From contig JADJGJ010000005.1 in assembly GCA_016708105.1 (NCBI GenBank), positions 1-64,000 on the forward strand: a DNA stretch of 64,000 nt. Direction: 5' to 3'. Within the stretch, counting starts at the first letter, position 1, and each line of letters starts with the position of its first letter. Shown piece by piece: positions 34,772-45,007 of this stretch. The DNA comes from Crocinitomicaceae bacterium. GTDB lineage: Bacteria > Bacteroidota > Bacteroidia > Flavobacteriales_D > Crocinitomicaceae. A program made the position numbers and the translations under genes. Below the pieces are notes generated by a model. That model made no database searches. It worked only from the letters and a program-made list of their open reading frames with translations, and was not told the DNA's origin.

Positions 34772-37700
34772 CAGCAACTATTACAGTAACACCAACCTTG
34801 GGTGGCTGCACGGGCACTGCGCAAACATTTACTATTACGGTGAATCCAATACCAACAGTAACCGACCCAGCCAACCAGACACTCTGCGCGAACACGGCAA
34901 CAACTGCGGTAAACTTCACAGGCGCAATTGCAGGGACAACATATAACTGGACAAACAATACACCTTCAATCGGTCTAGCAGCAAGCGGCAGTGGAAACAT
35001 AGCATCATTTACAGCCACCAACGCAGGCACCACCCCGGTAACAGCAACTATTACAGTAACACCAACCTTGGCAGGCTGCACGGGCACTGCGCAAACATTT
35101 ACTATTACGGTGAATCCAATACCAACAGTAACCGACCCAGCCAACCAAACACTCTGCGCGAACACAGCAACTACAGCAGTAACATTCACGGGTACAGCAG
35201 GAGCTACATTCAACTGGACAAACAATACACCTTCAATCGGTCTTGCAGCAAGTGGAAGTGGAAACATAGCATCATTTACAGCTATTAATGCAGGCACCAC
35301 CCCGGTAACAGCAACTATTACAGTAACACCAACCTTGGGTGGCTGCACGGGCACTGCGCAAACATTTACTATTACGGTGAATCCAATACCAACAGTAACC
35401 GACCCAGCCAACCAGACACTCTGTGCGAACACGGCAACTACAGCAGTAACATTCACGGGTACAGCAGGAGCTACATTCAACTGGACAAACAATACACCTT
35501 CAATCGGTCTTGCAGCAAGTGGAAGTGGAAACATAGCATCATTTACAGCTATTAATGCAGGCACCACCCCGGTAACAGCAACTATTACAGTAACACCAAC
35601 CTTGGGTGGCTGCACGGGCACTGCGCAAACATTTACTATTACGGTGAATCCAATACCAACAGTAACCGACCCAGCCAACCAGACACTCTGCGCGAACACG
35701 GCAACAACTGCGGTAAACTTCACAGGCGCAATTGCAGGGACAACATATAACTGGACAAACAATACACCTTCAATCGGTCTAGCAGCAAGCGGCAGTGGAA
35801 ACATAGCATCATTTACAGCCACCAACGCAGGCACCACCCCGGTAACAGCAACTATTACAGTAACACCAACCTTGGCAGGCTGCACGGGTACTGCGCAAAC
35901 ATTTACCATTACAGTCAACCCAACACCAACAGTTACAGATCCGGCTGACCAGAGTATTTGTGCAGGAGGATCAACCACGGCGGTGAACTTTACCGGATCG
36001 ATAGCCGGTACAACATATAACTGGACCAACAATAACACCAGTATTGGCCTTGCGGCAAGTGGTACAGGAAATATTGCATCATTTATAGGAGTTAACGGTA
36101 CTGGAGCTCCAATTACAGCAACAATAACGGTTACTCCAACCACAGGCGGCTGTACGGGAACACCACAGACTTTTACGATTACAGTTACGCCAAATCCAGT
36201 GATTGCAGTTGCAGGCACCAACCCAACCATTTGTACCGGCACAGACGGAACCATAACGATCACGGGATTAGCAGCCAGCACGGCATATAGCGTGAGTTAT
36301 ACAGATGACGGCGTACCTGTTGGACCATTAGCGATGACCTCTAATGCGGGAGGTTCGATCGTGATAACGGGTCTTAATGCCGGAGCGTACACTAACTTCC
36401 AGGTGAGCATGGGATCATGTGTGAGCACGAGTGCGACGTTGATCACTTTAGTAGATCCAAACCCTCCAATGGTGAACGACCCAGCTGACCAAACACTCTG
36501 CGCGAACACGGCAACTACAGCAGTAACATTCACGGGTACAGCAGGAGCTACATTCAACTGGACAAACAATACACCTTCAATCGGTCTTGCAGCAAGCGGC
36601 AGTGGAAACATAGCATCATTTACAGCTATTAATGCAGGCACCACCCCGGTAACGGCAACTATTACAGTAACACCAACCTTGGCAGGCTGCACGGGTACTG
36701 CGCAAACATTTACTATTACGGTAAATCCAATTCCAACAGTAACTGATCCGGCAGATCAAACTTTGTGTTCAGGCAATGCTACTACAGCGGTAAACTTTAC
36801 CGGAACAGCGGGAGCAACTTTCAATTGGACGAATAACAATACAAGTATTGGTCTTGCAGCAAGCGGCAGCGGTAATATAGCATCATTCACAGCCACCAAT
36901 GCGACAGCGCTTCCCATAACAGCAACTATTACTGTAACTCCGGTATTGGGTCCATGTACAGGCACTCCACAAACATTTACTATTACGGTAAACCCAACAC
37001 CAACGGTGACAGATCCGGCGGACCAGACTTTGTGTTCTGGCAACGCAACGACAGCGGTGAACTTCACAGGTACAGCGGGAGCCACGTTTAACTGGACGAA
37101 CAGCAATACAGCGATAGGTTTAGCAGCGAGTGGCAGCGGTAATATAGCATCATTCACAGCCACCAATGCAACAGCGCTTCCCATAACAGCAACTATTACT
37201 GTAACTCCGGTATTGGGCCCATGTACCGGCACTCCACAAACATTTACCATTACAGTCAACCCAACACCAACAGTTACAGATCCTGCAGATCAAAGTGTTT
37301 GTGCAGGAGGAACAACAACAGCTGTAAACTTTATGGGTACAGCCGGAGCGACATTTAACTGGACAAACAACAATACAGGCATAGGTCTTGCAGCCAGTGG
37401 CACAGGCAATATTGCATCATTTACGGGAATCAATGGCACAGGTGCGCCAGTAACGGCAACCATTACCGTGACTCCGGTACTTGGACCATGTACAGGTACC
37501 CCACAAACATTTACCATTACAGTGAATCCAAATCCGGTGATTGCAGTTGCAGGCACCAACCCAACCATTTGTACCGGCACAGACGGAACCATAACGATCA
37601 CGGGATTAGCAGCCAGTACGGCATATAGCGTGAGTTATACAGATGACGGCGTACCTGTTGGACCATTAGCGATGACCTCTAATGCGGGAGGATCAATAGT

Positions 37701-38340
37701 GATAACGGGTCTTAATGCCGGAGCGTACACTAACTTAAGTGAGCATGGGATCATGTGTGAGCACGAGTGCAACGTTGATCACTTTAGTAGATCCAAACCC
37801 TCCAATGGTGAACGATCCAGCTGACCAAACACTCTGCGCAAGCACGGCAACTACAGCAGTAACATTCACGGGTACAGCAGGAGCTACATTCAACTGGACA
37901 AACAATACGCCTTCAATCGGTCTTGCAGCAAGTGGAAGTGGAAACATAGCATCATTTACAGCTATTAATGCAGGCACCACCCCGGTAACGGCAACTATTA
38001 CAGTAACACCAACCTTGGCAGGCTGCACGGGTACTGCGCAAACATTTACTATTACGGTAAATCCAATACCAACGCTAACCGATCCAGCGGATCAAACCCT
38101 TTGTGCAAACACGGCAACCACAGCAGTAACATTTGTAGGTACCGCAGGAGCAACTTTCAACTGGACGAATAACAATACAAGTATTGGTCTTGCAGCAAGC
38201 GGCAGTGGTGATATCGCTTCGTTTACGGGATTAAATCCAACACCTGGAACAACAGCAACCGCGACTATCACAGTAACCCCGGTATTAAGTGGATGCAGTG
38301 GTACTCCACAAACATTTACCATCAGTGTAATTAATACCCT
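34580..38340 (+). repeat. PKD-like tandem repeat array
   Basis: Twelve near-standard ~265-bp units plus two copies of a different ~270-bp unit. Many are almost identical at DNA level: the block at about 34580-35130 is repeated at about 35385-35930, and the block at about 36190-36720 is repeated at about 37524-38057. This invites recombination and misassembly. Confidence 0.85.
34798..37824 (+). CDS. Giant adhesin, segment 2: PKD-like repeat array
   Basis: Continuation in the next frame; the apparent TTG start at 34798 is internal. It contains nine full PKD-like repeats of ~88-91 residues beginning TVTDPANQTLCANTATTAV, with FNWTNNTPSIGLAASG in the middle and TFTITVNPIP at the end, plus two copies of a different unit (VIAVAGTNPTICTGTDGTI). 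Each repeat has a conserved Cys pair suggesting an intradomain disulfide. Low-complexity composition (Thr, Ala, Asn) is usual for secreted repeats. The last ~30 residues are out of frame because of the indel near 37738. Confidence 0.82.
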   Translation: MGGCTGTAQTFTITVNPIPTVTDPANQTLCANTATTAVNFTGAIAGTTYNWTNNTPSIGLAASGSGNIASFTATNAGTTPVTATITVTPTLAGCTGTAQTFTITVNPIPTVTDPANQTLCANTATTAVTFTGTAGATFNWTNNTPSIGLAASGSGNIASFTAINAGTTPVTATITVTPTLGGCTGTAQTFTITVNPIPTVTDPANQTLCANTATTAVTFTGTAGATFNWTNNTPSIGLAASGSGNIASFTAINAGTTPVTATITVTPTLGGCTGTAQTFTITVNPIPTVTDPANQTLCANTATTAVNFTGAIAGTTYNWTNNTPSIGLAASGSGNIASFTATNAGTTPVTATITVTPTLAGCTGTAQTFTITVNPTPTVTDPADQSICAGGSTTAVNFTGSIAGTTYNWTNNNTSIGLAASGTGNIASFIGVNGTGAPITATITVTPTTGGCTGTPQTFTITVTPNPVIAVAGTNPTICTGTDGTITITGLAASTAYSVSYTDDGVPVGPLAMTSNAGGSIVITGLNAGAYTNFQVSMGSCVSTSATLITLVDPNPPMVNDPADQTLCANTATTAVTFTGTAGATFNWTNNTPSIGLAASGSGNIASFTAINAGTTPVTATITVTPTLAGCTGTAQTFTITVNPIPTVTDPADQTLCSGNATTAVNFTGTAGATFNWTNNNTSIGLAASGSGNIASFTATNATALPITATITVTPVLGPCTGTPQTFTITVNPTPTVTDPADQTLCSGNATTAVNFTGTAGATFNWTNSNTAIGLAASGSGNIASFTATNATALPITATITVTPVLGPCTGTPQTFTITVNPTPTVTDPADQSVCAGGTTTAVNFMGTAGATFNWTNNNTGIGLAASGTGNIASFTGINGTGAPVTATITVTPVLGPCTGTPQTFTITVNPNPVIAVAGTNPTICTGTDGTITITGLAASTAYSVSYTDDGVPVGPLAMTSNAGGSIVITGLNAGAYTNLSEHGIMCEHECNVDHFSRSKPSNGERSS

Positions 38341-39058
38341 TCCAACGCTGACATGTCCGGGTAACCTCACGGCTGTATGTTCAATTACAGAACAACCGGC
38401 TTATGCAAACTATGCTGCATTTGTGGCAGCGGGAGGTTCATCCTCATCGGTGGGAGGCACCATCAATACGGCAAGTTTTACTTTGGTGAGCGAAGTATCA
38501 GATGGCAATACTTGTCCTGAAACAGTAACAAGGACATATAGTATACAAGATGATTGTGGCAGTACGGCAACGTGTACTCAAACTATTGTGATTAATGACA
38601 ATATTAACCCAACAGCCACGGCCCCGGCAAACATCACGGTTGAGTGCATAGGTGATGTTCCGGCCGCAGACCCAACGTTGATTACCGATGAAGCGGACAA
38701 CTGTTCAGTACCGACAGTAGCTTTTGTAAGTGATGCAAGCGATGGCAACACCTGCCCCGAGACCATAACAAGAACTTATTCAATCACGGATGCATGTGGA
38801 AACACCATCACGGTAACACAAACAATCGTGGTAGATGATACAACTAATCCGACAGCATCAAACCCGTCAAGTATAACAGTTCCCGGAGGCCCAGCCCCGG
38901 CGCCGGATCCAACGGTTGTTGTAGATGAGGCAGACAACTGCACACTGAACCCAACGGTAGCCTTTGTAAGTGATGTAACGGACGGCAACTTGTGTCCTGA
39001 GACTATTACAAGAACGTATAGTGTAACGGACAATTGCGGGGCAATCAAATTACGGTAA
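37739..39058 (+). CDS. Giant adhesin, segment 3: PKD-like to HYR-like transition
   Basis: Third frame of the same gene; the start is internal. It holds the end of the second VIAVAGTNP unit, two PKD-like repeats, and the first HYR-like units (beginning TLTCPGNLTAVC, then PTATAPANITVECIGDVP). It ends through a GG insertion at 39038-39041, where sister repeats read TGCGGCAATC. The overlap with segment 2 (37739-37824) is a frame artefact. Confidence 0.8.
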   Translation: MSMGSCVSTSATLITLVDPNPPMVNDPADQTLCASTATTAVTFTGTAGATFNWTNNTPSIGLAASGSGNIASFTAINAGTTPVTATITVTPTLAGCTGTAQTFTITVNPIPTLTDPADQTLCANTATTAVTFVGTAGATFNWTNNNTSIGLAASGSGDIASFTGLNPTPGTTATATITVTPVLSGCSGTPQTFTISVINTLPTLTCPGNLTAVCSITEQPAYANYAAFVAAGGSSSSVGGTINTASFTLVSEVSDGNTCPETVTRTYSIQDDCGSTATCTQTIVINDNINPTATAPANITVECIGDVPAADPTLITDEADNCSVPTVAFVSDASDGNTCPETITRTYSITDACGNTITVTQTIVVDDTTNPTASNPSSITVPGGPAPAPDPTVVVDEADNCTLNPTVAFVSDVTDGNLCPETITRTYSVTDNCGAIKLR

Positions 39059-42000
39059 CGCAATTAATTTTGATTACTGATCCAATCATGCCAACGGCGT
39101 CAAATCCGGCTCCTGTTACAGTAGAATGTATAGCAGATGTACCAGCACCGGACCCAACGGTGGTGATAGATGAGGCGGACAATAATGGAGTACCGACCGT
39201 TGCATTTGTGAGTGATGTATCAGATGGATTAACTTGTCCAGAGACGATCACAAGAACGTATTCAGTAACGGACAACTGTGCCAATGTAATCACAGTAACA
39301 CAAACTATTACGGTGAATGATATCACTAACCCAACGGGGACAGCCCCGGCAAATATTACTGTTCAGTGTATAGCAGACGTACCGGCGGCTGATGTAACGT
39401 TGATTAACGATGAAGCAGACAACTGCACAGCAAATCCGGATGTACAATTTGTGAGTGATGTGTCAGATGGTAATACTTGTCCTGAGACTATTACAAGAAC
39501 GTATAGCATCACGGACGATTGTGGCAACAGTATCAACGTAACCCAAACAATCGTTGTTGATGATACCACCAACCCAACCGCCACCGCCCCGGCAAACATC
39601 ACGGTTCAATGTATAGCTGATGTACCTGTATCTGACCCGACATTGATTACCGATGAAGCGGACAACTGTTCAGTACCGACAGTAGCTTTTGTAAGTGATG
39701 CAAGCGATGGCAACACCTGCCCCGAGACCATAACAAGAACTTATTCAATCACGGATGCATGTGGAAACACCATCACGGTAACACAAACAATCGTGGTAGA
39801 TGATACAACTAATCCGACAGCATCAAACCCGTCAAGTATAACAGTTCCCGGAGGCCCAGCCCCGGCGCCGGATCCAACGGTTGTTGTAGATGAGGCAGAC
39901 AACTGCACGCTGAACCCAACAGTAGCCTTTGTGAGTGATGTAACAGATGGCAACTTGTGTCCAGAGACGATTACAAGAACGTATAGTGTAACGGACAATT
40001 GTGGTAATCAAATCACGGTAACCCAATTAATTTTGATTACCGACCCAATCATGCCAACGGCGTCAAATCCTGCCCCTGTAACGGTAGAATGTATAGGTGA
40101 TGTACCGGCAGCGGATCCAACGGTGGTGATAGATGAGGCGGACAATAACGGAGTACCGACAGTAGCCTTTGTGAGTGATGTATCAGATGGCAACACATGC
40201 CCAGAGACTATTACAAGAACGTACTCAGTAACGGATGCATGCGCCAACGTGATACTGGTAACACAAACTATCACGGTGAACGATATTACTAACCCAACAG
40301 GAACCGCACCGGCGAACGTTACGGTGCAATGTATAGCTGATGTACCAGTGTCGGATGTCACCTTGATAACTGATGAGGCAGACAATTGCACGGCAAACCC
40401 GGTTGTAGCCTTTGTGAGTGATGTATCAGATGGTAATACCTGTCCTGAGACCATTACAAGAACGTATAGTATCACGGATGATTGCGGAAACACGATCAAC
40501 GTGACACAGACCATCGTGGTGGATGATACCACCAATCCAACAGCGACAGCACCGGCAAACATTACCGTTCAGTGCATAGCAGATGTCCCTGCAGCAGACC
40601 CGACCTTGATTACCGATGAAGCGGACAACTGCTCAGTTCCAACAGTAGCTTTTGTAAGTGATGCAAGTGATGGCAATACTTGTCCTGAGACAATCACAAG
40701 AACGTACTCAATCACGGATGCATGCGGCAACATGATCACGGTAACCCAAACAATAGTTGTAGATGATACAACTAACCCGACAGCGTCAAACCCTGCAAGT
40801 GTAACAGTTCCCGGCGGACCTGTCCCGGCCCCGGACCCGACGGTGGTGATAGATGAGGCAGACAACTGCACGCTGAACCCAACGGTAGCCTTTGTAAGTG
40901 ATGTAACGGACGGCAACTTGTGTCCTGAGACTATTACCAGAACGTATAGTGTAACGGACAATTGCGGCAATCAAATTACGGTAACGCAAACCATTTTGAT
41001 TACTGATCCAATCATGCCAACGGCGTCAAATCCGGCTCCTGTTACAGTAGAATGTATAGCAGATGTACCGGCAGCAGACCCAACAGTAGTGATAGATGAG
41101 GCGGACAATAATGGAGTACCGACCGTTGCATTTGTGAGTGATGTATCAGATGGATTAACTTGTCCTGAGACGATCACAAGAACGTATTCAGTAACGGATG
41201 CCTGTGCTAACCAAATCATGGTAACACAACAAATCATGGTGAATGATATTACTAACCCAACGGGGACAGCCCCGGCAAATATTACTGTTCAGTGTATAGC
41301 AGACGTACCGGCAGCTGATGTAACGTTGATTACCGATGAAGCAGACAACTGCACGGCAAATCCGGATGTACAATTTGTGAGTGATGTATCAGATGGGAAT
41401 ACTTGTCCAGAGACTATTACAAGAACCTATAGTATCACGGACGATTGCTCAAATACGATCAACGTAACACAGACCATCGTTGTTGATGACACCACCAACC
41501 CAACCGCCACGGCCCCGGCAAACATAACGGTTGAGTGCATAGGCGATGTCCCTGCAGCAGACCCAACCTTGATTACCGATGAAGCAGACAATTGCACAGC
41601 AAATCCAACGGTAGCCTTTGTAAGTGATGTAAGCGATGGCAACACTTGTCCTGAGACCATTACAAGAACCTATAGTATTACGGATGACTGTGGCAATACG
41701 ATCACAGTAACGCAAACTATTGTTGTAGATGATACAACCAATCCAACGGCATCAAACCCGGCAAGCATAACAGTTCCCGGCGGTCCTGCCCCGGCGCCGG
41801 ATCCAACGGTTGTTGTAGATGAGGCAGACAACTGCACGCTGAACCCAACGGTAGCTTTTGTAAGTGATGTAACGGACGGCAACTTGTGTCCGGAGACTAT
41901 TACAAGAACATATAGTGTAACGGACAATTGCGGCAATCAAATTACGGTAACGCAATTAATTTTGATTACTGATCCAATCATGCCAACGGCGTCAAATCCG

Positions 42001-43917
42001 GCTCCTGTTACAGTAGAATGTATAGCAGATGTACCAGCACCGGACCCAACGGTGGTGATAGATGAGGCGGACAATAATGGAGTACCGACCGTTGCATTTG
42101 TGAGTGATGTATCAGATGGATTAACTTGTCCAGAGACGATCACAAGAACGTATTCAGTAACGGATGCCTGTGCTAACCAAATCATGGTAACACAACAAAT
42201 CATTGTGAATGATATCACTAACCCAACGGGAACAGCCCCGGCAAATATTACTGTTCAGTGTATAGCGGACGTGCCGGCAGCTGATGTAACGTTGATTACC
42301 GATGAAGCAGACAACTGCACGGCAAATCCGGATGTACAATTTGTGAGTGATGTATCAGATGGTAATACTTGTCCAGAGACTATTACAAGAACCTATAGTA
42401 TCACGGATGATTGCTCAAACACAATCAACGTAACACAATTAATTATTGTTGATGACACCACCAATCCAACGGCGTCGAATCCGGCATCAGTGACGGTAGA
42501 ATGTATAGCAGATGTACCGGCAGCAGATCCATTGGTAGTGATAGATGAAGCAGACAACTGCTCAGTTCCAACAGTAGCTTTTGTGAGTGATGCAAGTGAT
42601 GGCAATACTTGTCCTGAGACCATAACAAGAACCTATAGTGTAACGGATAACTGTGGAAATACGATCAACGTGACCCAAACTATTGTTGTAGATGATACAA
42701 CTAATCCAACAGCATCCAATCCGGCAAGTGTTACGGTAGATGTGATAGCCAATGTACCAGCAGCAGATCCATTGGTAGTGATAGATGAGGCAGACAACTG
42801 CACACTGAATCCAACGGTGACTTTTGTAAGTGATGTGTCAGATGGATTAACTTGTCCAGAGACGATTACCAGAACATATAGCGTAACGGATAACTGCGGT
42901 AATCAAATTACGGTAACGCAAACCATTATTGTATCAGACATCATTTTGCCAACGGCATCGAACCCGGCAGGGGTAACGGTAGAATGTATAGCAGATGTAC
43001 CTGTGCCAGATCCATTGGTTGTGATAGATGAAGCGGACAATGGAGGAGTACCGACAGTTGCTTTTGTGAGTGATGTATCAGATGGCAATACCTGCCCTGA
43101 AACTATTACAAGAACATATAGTGTAACGGACAACTGTGCCAACCAAATCATGGTAACACAGCAAATCATTGTGAATGATATTACCAACCCAACGGGAACA
43201 GCACCGGCGAATATTGCGGTTCAGTGTATAGCCGATGTACCGGTGGCTGATGTAACGTTAATTACAGATGAAGCAGACAACTGCACGGCAAATCCGGATG
43301 TACAATTTGTGAGTGATGTATCAGATGGGAATACTTGTCCAGAGACGATAACAAGAACGTATAGCATCACGGACGATTGTGGAAATACAATCAACGTAAC
43401 ACAATTAATTATTGTGGATGACACCACCAATCCAACGGCGTCGAATCCGGCATCAGTGACGGTAGAATGTATAGCAGATGTGCCGGCAGCAAACCCTGCA
43501 GTTGTTATCGACGAGGCCGACAACTGCACGGCATCACCACTTGTACAATTTGTGAGTGATGTATCAGATGGCAATACGTGTCCTGAGACGATTACAAGAA
43601 CGTATAGTGTAACGGACAACTGCGGAAATCAAATCACGGTCACACAACAAATCATTGTGAATGATATCACCAATCCAACGGCATCTAACCCTGCCCCAAT
43701 CAATGTATCATGTGCATCAAGTGTACCGGCACCAAACGTATCGGTGGTGATAGATGAGGCGGATAACTGCACGGCATCACCGGTTGTAGCGTGGGTATCA
43801 GATGCATCAGACAACAACACCTGCAACGGAGAAATCATCACGCGAACATATAGCGTGACAGATAACTGCGGCAATCAAATTACGGTGACCCAACAAATTA
43901 TTATTGGTGTAACCACA
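38343..43917 (+). repeat. HYR-like tandem array with 963-bp higher-order period
   Basis: About 23 units of ~240 bp. Between 39082 and about 42460 they follow an A-B-C-D order. The marker CCAATCATGCCAACGGCG starts at 39082, 40045, 41008 and 41974, giving spacings of 963, 963 and 966 bp (four units, 321 codons). The fourth copy stops after two units, after which unit order becomes irregular. Confidence 0.88.
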
Positions 43918-44928
43918 CCGACAGTAAACGCAGGAGTTGATGTTACATTATGCGAAGGAGAAGTAGTCACCCTTACAGCAAGTAATCCGGATGCTGCGGT
44001 TATTAGCTGGGATAACGGAGTAATCAACAGCACTGCATTCACGCCACCGGTGGGCACAACAACCTATACTGTAACGGCTACTCAATGTGGTGGAGAATGT
44101 TCATCAACCGATCAGGTAGACGTGGTTGTTAATCCGCTTCCGGATGTGGTGTTTATGGGGGATGTTTTGATAGGGTGCGATCCGTTGACAGTAAACTTTA
44201 CCAATCAAACAATACCTGCAGGTGACAATTGTACTTGGAATTTTGGAGACGGTAATGCAACGTCAGGATGTGGCTCGGTGAGCAATACTTACCTCACCCC
44301 AGGTGTTTATGATGTGAGTTTGACAGTGACAACACTTGAAGGATGTACTTCATCAGCAAGCTATGCAGATTATATTACTGTAATAGCACAACCAGAGGCA
44401 AATTTCACCATGGATAATACAACAGTAACGATAGACAGCCCGGTGGTACAATTCACCAATGAATCACTAAATGCAGATAATTATGTTTGGGATTTTGGAG
44501 ATGGATCAGGTTCATTGCAAACAGATCCGGAGCATACTTTCCCTCAAATTGGAAACATGGAGTACACTGTAACACTGGTTGCATCAAACTATGCCGGATG
44601 TTCAGACACTGCAACAGCAACTATTGAAGTGCAGGATGTGTTGATTTTCTATGTTCCAAATGTATTTACACCTGACGGAGATGGTAATAATAATACGTTC
44701 TATCCGGTATTTACAGCAGGCTTTGATGCGTATGATTATCACCTAACCATTTTCAACCGCTGGGGAGAGATTGTGTTTGAATCATACAACTCAACTGTAG
44801 GCTGGGATGGTACTTATGGAAGTCAAGGATTGGTGGAGGATGGAGTGTATGTATGGCAGATTGAATTTGGAGATAACAAATCAGACAAACGTCACCGTCA
44901 CAGAGGACACGTAACAGTATTGAAATAA
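39034..44928 (+). CDS. Giant adhesin, segment 4: HYR-like array, PKD, T9SS type B signal
   Basis: About 1,960 residues; the start is internal. Roughly twenty HYR-like units of ~80 residues with the core DEADNC...VAFVSDVSDGNTCPETITRTYSVTD; the acidic DEADN motif recurs once per unit and may bind calcium (inference). Then an Ig-like domain (TVNAGVDVTLCEGE...), two PKD domains (WNFGDGNATSG and WDFGDGSGSLQ) and a type B T9SS signal (VPNVFTPDGDGNNNTF...IFNRWGEIVFES...DGVYVWQIEF), the gliding-motility-associated C-terminal domain. Ends at a clear terminator. Confidence 0.88.
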   Translation: MRGNQITVTQLILITDPIMPTASNPAPVTVECIADVPAPDPTVVIDEADNNGVPTVAFVSDVSDGLTCPETITRTYSVTDNCANVITVTQTITVNDITNPTGTAPANITVQCIADVPAADVTLINDEADNCTANPDVQFVSDVSDGNTCPETITRTYSITDDCGNSINVTQTIVVDDTTNPTATAPANITVQCIADVPVSDPTLITDEADNCSVPTVAFVSDASDGNTCPETITRTYSITDACGNTITVTQTIVVDDTTNPTASNPSSITVPGGPAPAPDPTVVVDEADNCTLNPTVAFVSDVTDGNLCPETITRTYSVTDNCGNQITVTQLILITDPIMPTASNPAPVTVECIGDVPAADPTVVIDEADNNGVPTVAFVSDVSDGNTCPETITRTYSVTDACANVILVTQTITVNDITNPTGTAPANVTVQCIADVPVSDVTLITDEADNCTANPVVAFVSDVSDGNTCPETITRTYSITDDCGNTINVTQTIVVDDTTNPTATAPANITVQCIADVPAADPTLITDEADNCSVPTVAFVSDASDGNTCPETITRTYSITDACGNMITVTQTIVVDDTTNPTASNPASVTVPGGPVPAPDPTVVIDEADNCTLNPTVAFVSDVTDGNLCPETITRTYSVTDNCGNQITVTQTILITDPIMPTASNPAPVTVECIADVPAADPTVVIDEADNNGVPTVAFVSDVSDGLTCPETITRTYSVTDACANQIMVTQQIMVNDITNPTGTAPANITVQCIADVPAADVTLITDEADNCTANPDVQFVSDVSDGNTCPETITRTYSITDDCSNTINVTQTIVVDDTTNPTATAPANITVECIGDVPAADPTLITDEADNCTANPTVAFVSDVSDGNTCPETITRTYSITDDCGNTITVTQTIVVDDTTNPTASNPASITVPGGPAPAPDPTVVVDEADNCTLNPTVAFVSDVTDGNLCPETITRTYSVTDNCGNQITVTQLILITDPIMPTASNPAPVTVECIADVPAPDPTVVIDEADNNGVPTVAFVSDVSDGLTCPETITRTYSVTDACANQIMVTQQIIVNDITNPTGTAPANITVQCIADVPAADVTLITDEADNCTANPDVQFVSDVSDGNTCPETITRTYSITDDCSNTINVTQLIIVDDTTNPTASNPASVTVECIADVPAADPLVVIDEADNCSVPTVAFVSDASDGNTCPETITRTYSVTDNCGNTINVTQTIVVDDTTNPTASNPASVTVDVIANVPAADPLVVIDEADNCTLNPTVTFVSDVSDGLTCPETITRTYSVTDNCGNQITVTQTIIVSDIILPTASNPAGVTVECIADVPVPDPLVVIDEADNGGVPTVAFVSDVSDGNTCPETITRTYSVTDNCANQIMVTQQIIVNDITNPTGTAPANIAVQCIADVPVADVTLITDEADNCTANPDVQFVSDVSDGNTCPETITRTYSITDDCGNTINVTQLIIVDDTTNPTASNPASVTVECIADVPAANPAVVIDEADNCTASPLVQFVSDVSDGNTCPETITRTYSVTDNCGNQITVTQQIIVNDITNPTASNPAPINVSCASSVPAPNVSVVIDEADNCTASPVVAWVSDASDNNTCNGEIITRTYSVTDNCGNQITVTQQIIIGVTTPTVNAGVDVTLCEGEVVTLTASNPDAAVISWDNGVINSTAFTPPVGTTTYTVTATQCGGECSSTDQVDVVVNPLPDVVFMGDVLIGCDPLTVNFTNQTIPAGDNCTWNFGDGNATSGCGSVSNTYLTPGVYDVSLTVTTLEGCTSSASYADYITVIAQPEANFTMDNTTVTIDSPVVQFTNESLNADNYVWDFGDGSGSLQTDPEHTFPQIGNMEYTVTLVASNYAGCSDTATATIEVQDVLIFYVPNVFTPDGDGNNNTFYPVFTAGFDAYDYHLTIFNRWGEIVFESYNSTVGWDGTYGSQGLVEDGVYVWQIEFGDNKSDKRHRHRGHVTVLK

Positions 44929-44950
44929 AAAACAAGCACAAAAAAGTTAA

Positions 44951-44979
44951 GAGGCTGCAGTTAAGTGCGGCCTCTTTTT
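44951..44979 (+). terminator. Rho-independent terminator of the adhesin gene
   Basis: GAGGC (44951-44955) pairs with GCCTC (44970-44974), extended by inner GCA/TGC around a short loop, followed by TTTTTA. It lies 22 nt after the adhesin stop codon. Confidence 0.85.
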
Positions 44980-44983
44980 ATTT

Positions 44984-44991
44984 TATATTTG
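44984..44991 (+). promoter_or_regulatory. -7 promoter box
   Basis: TATATTTG just after the adhesin terminator. It supports the ATG at 45008 rather than the GTG at 44993, which starts only one base after the box. Confidence 0.5.
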
Positions 44992-45007
44992 AGTGGCGTA
45001 TTTTAAC

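Larger units (their letters stand above)
33134..44928 (+). other. Giant T9SS type B adhesin locus, interrupted by three frameshifts
   Basis: Four adjacent open frames on the + strand (33134-34771, 34798-37824, 37739-39058, 39034-44928) belong to one gene. At each junction, comparison with sister repeats shows a small indel: C3 instead of C4 at 34764-34766; a 2-base loss at 37736-37739 (CTTAAGTGAG against CTTCCAGGTGAG); and G4 instead of G2 at 39038-39041. Correcting all three gives 11,796 nt, exactly 3,931 codons plus stop. Domain order: signal peptide, CUB, glycine-rich domain, PKD-like repeats, HYR-like repeats, Ig-like, two PKD, T9SS type B signal. Predicted role: long surface adhesin. Assembly error and true inactivation cannot be told apart here. 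Confidence 0.88.

Noticed and set aside
34749..36281. Long antisense open frame (510 codons) opposite the PKD-like repeats, and similar ones at 36297-36692, 36756-37259, 40008-40562 and 43221-43619.
   Set aside because: They mirror the repeat period of the sense gene, are Val/Ala/Pro-rich without domains, and have no start context. They result from codon bias of repeats on the other strand.
34764..39041. Phase variation or programmed frameshifting of the adhesin.
   Set aside because: The tracts are too short (C3-4, G2-4) for slipped-strand switching, and no slippery site with a downstream structure was seen; not fully excluded.
38343..43917. Tandem 240-bp units considered as a CRISPR or a satellite array.
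   Set aside because: Units are in-frame protein repeats without short repeat/spacer structure.
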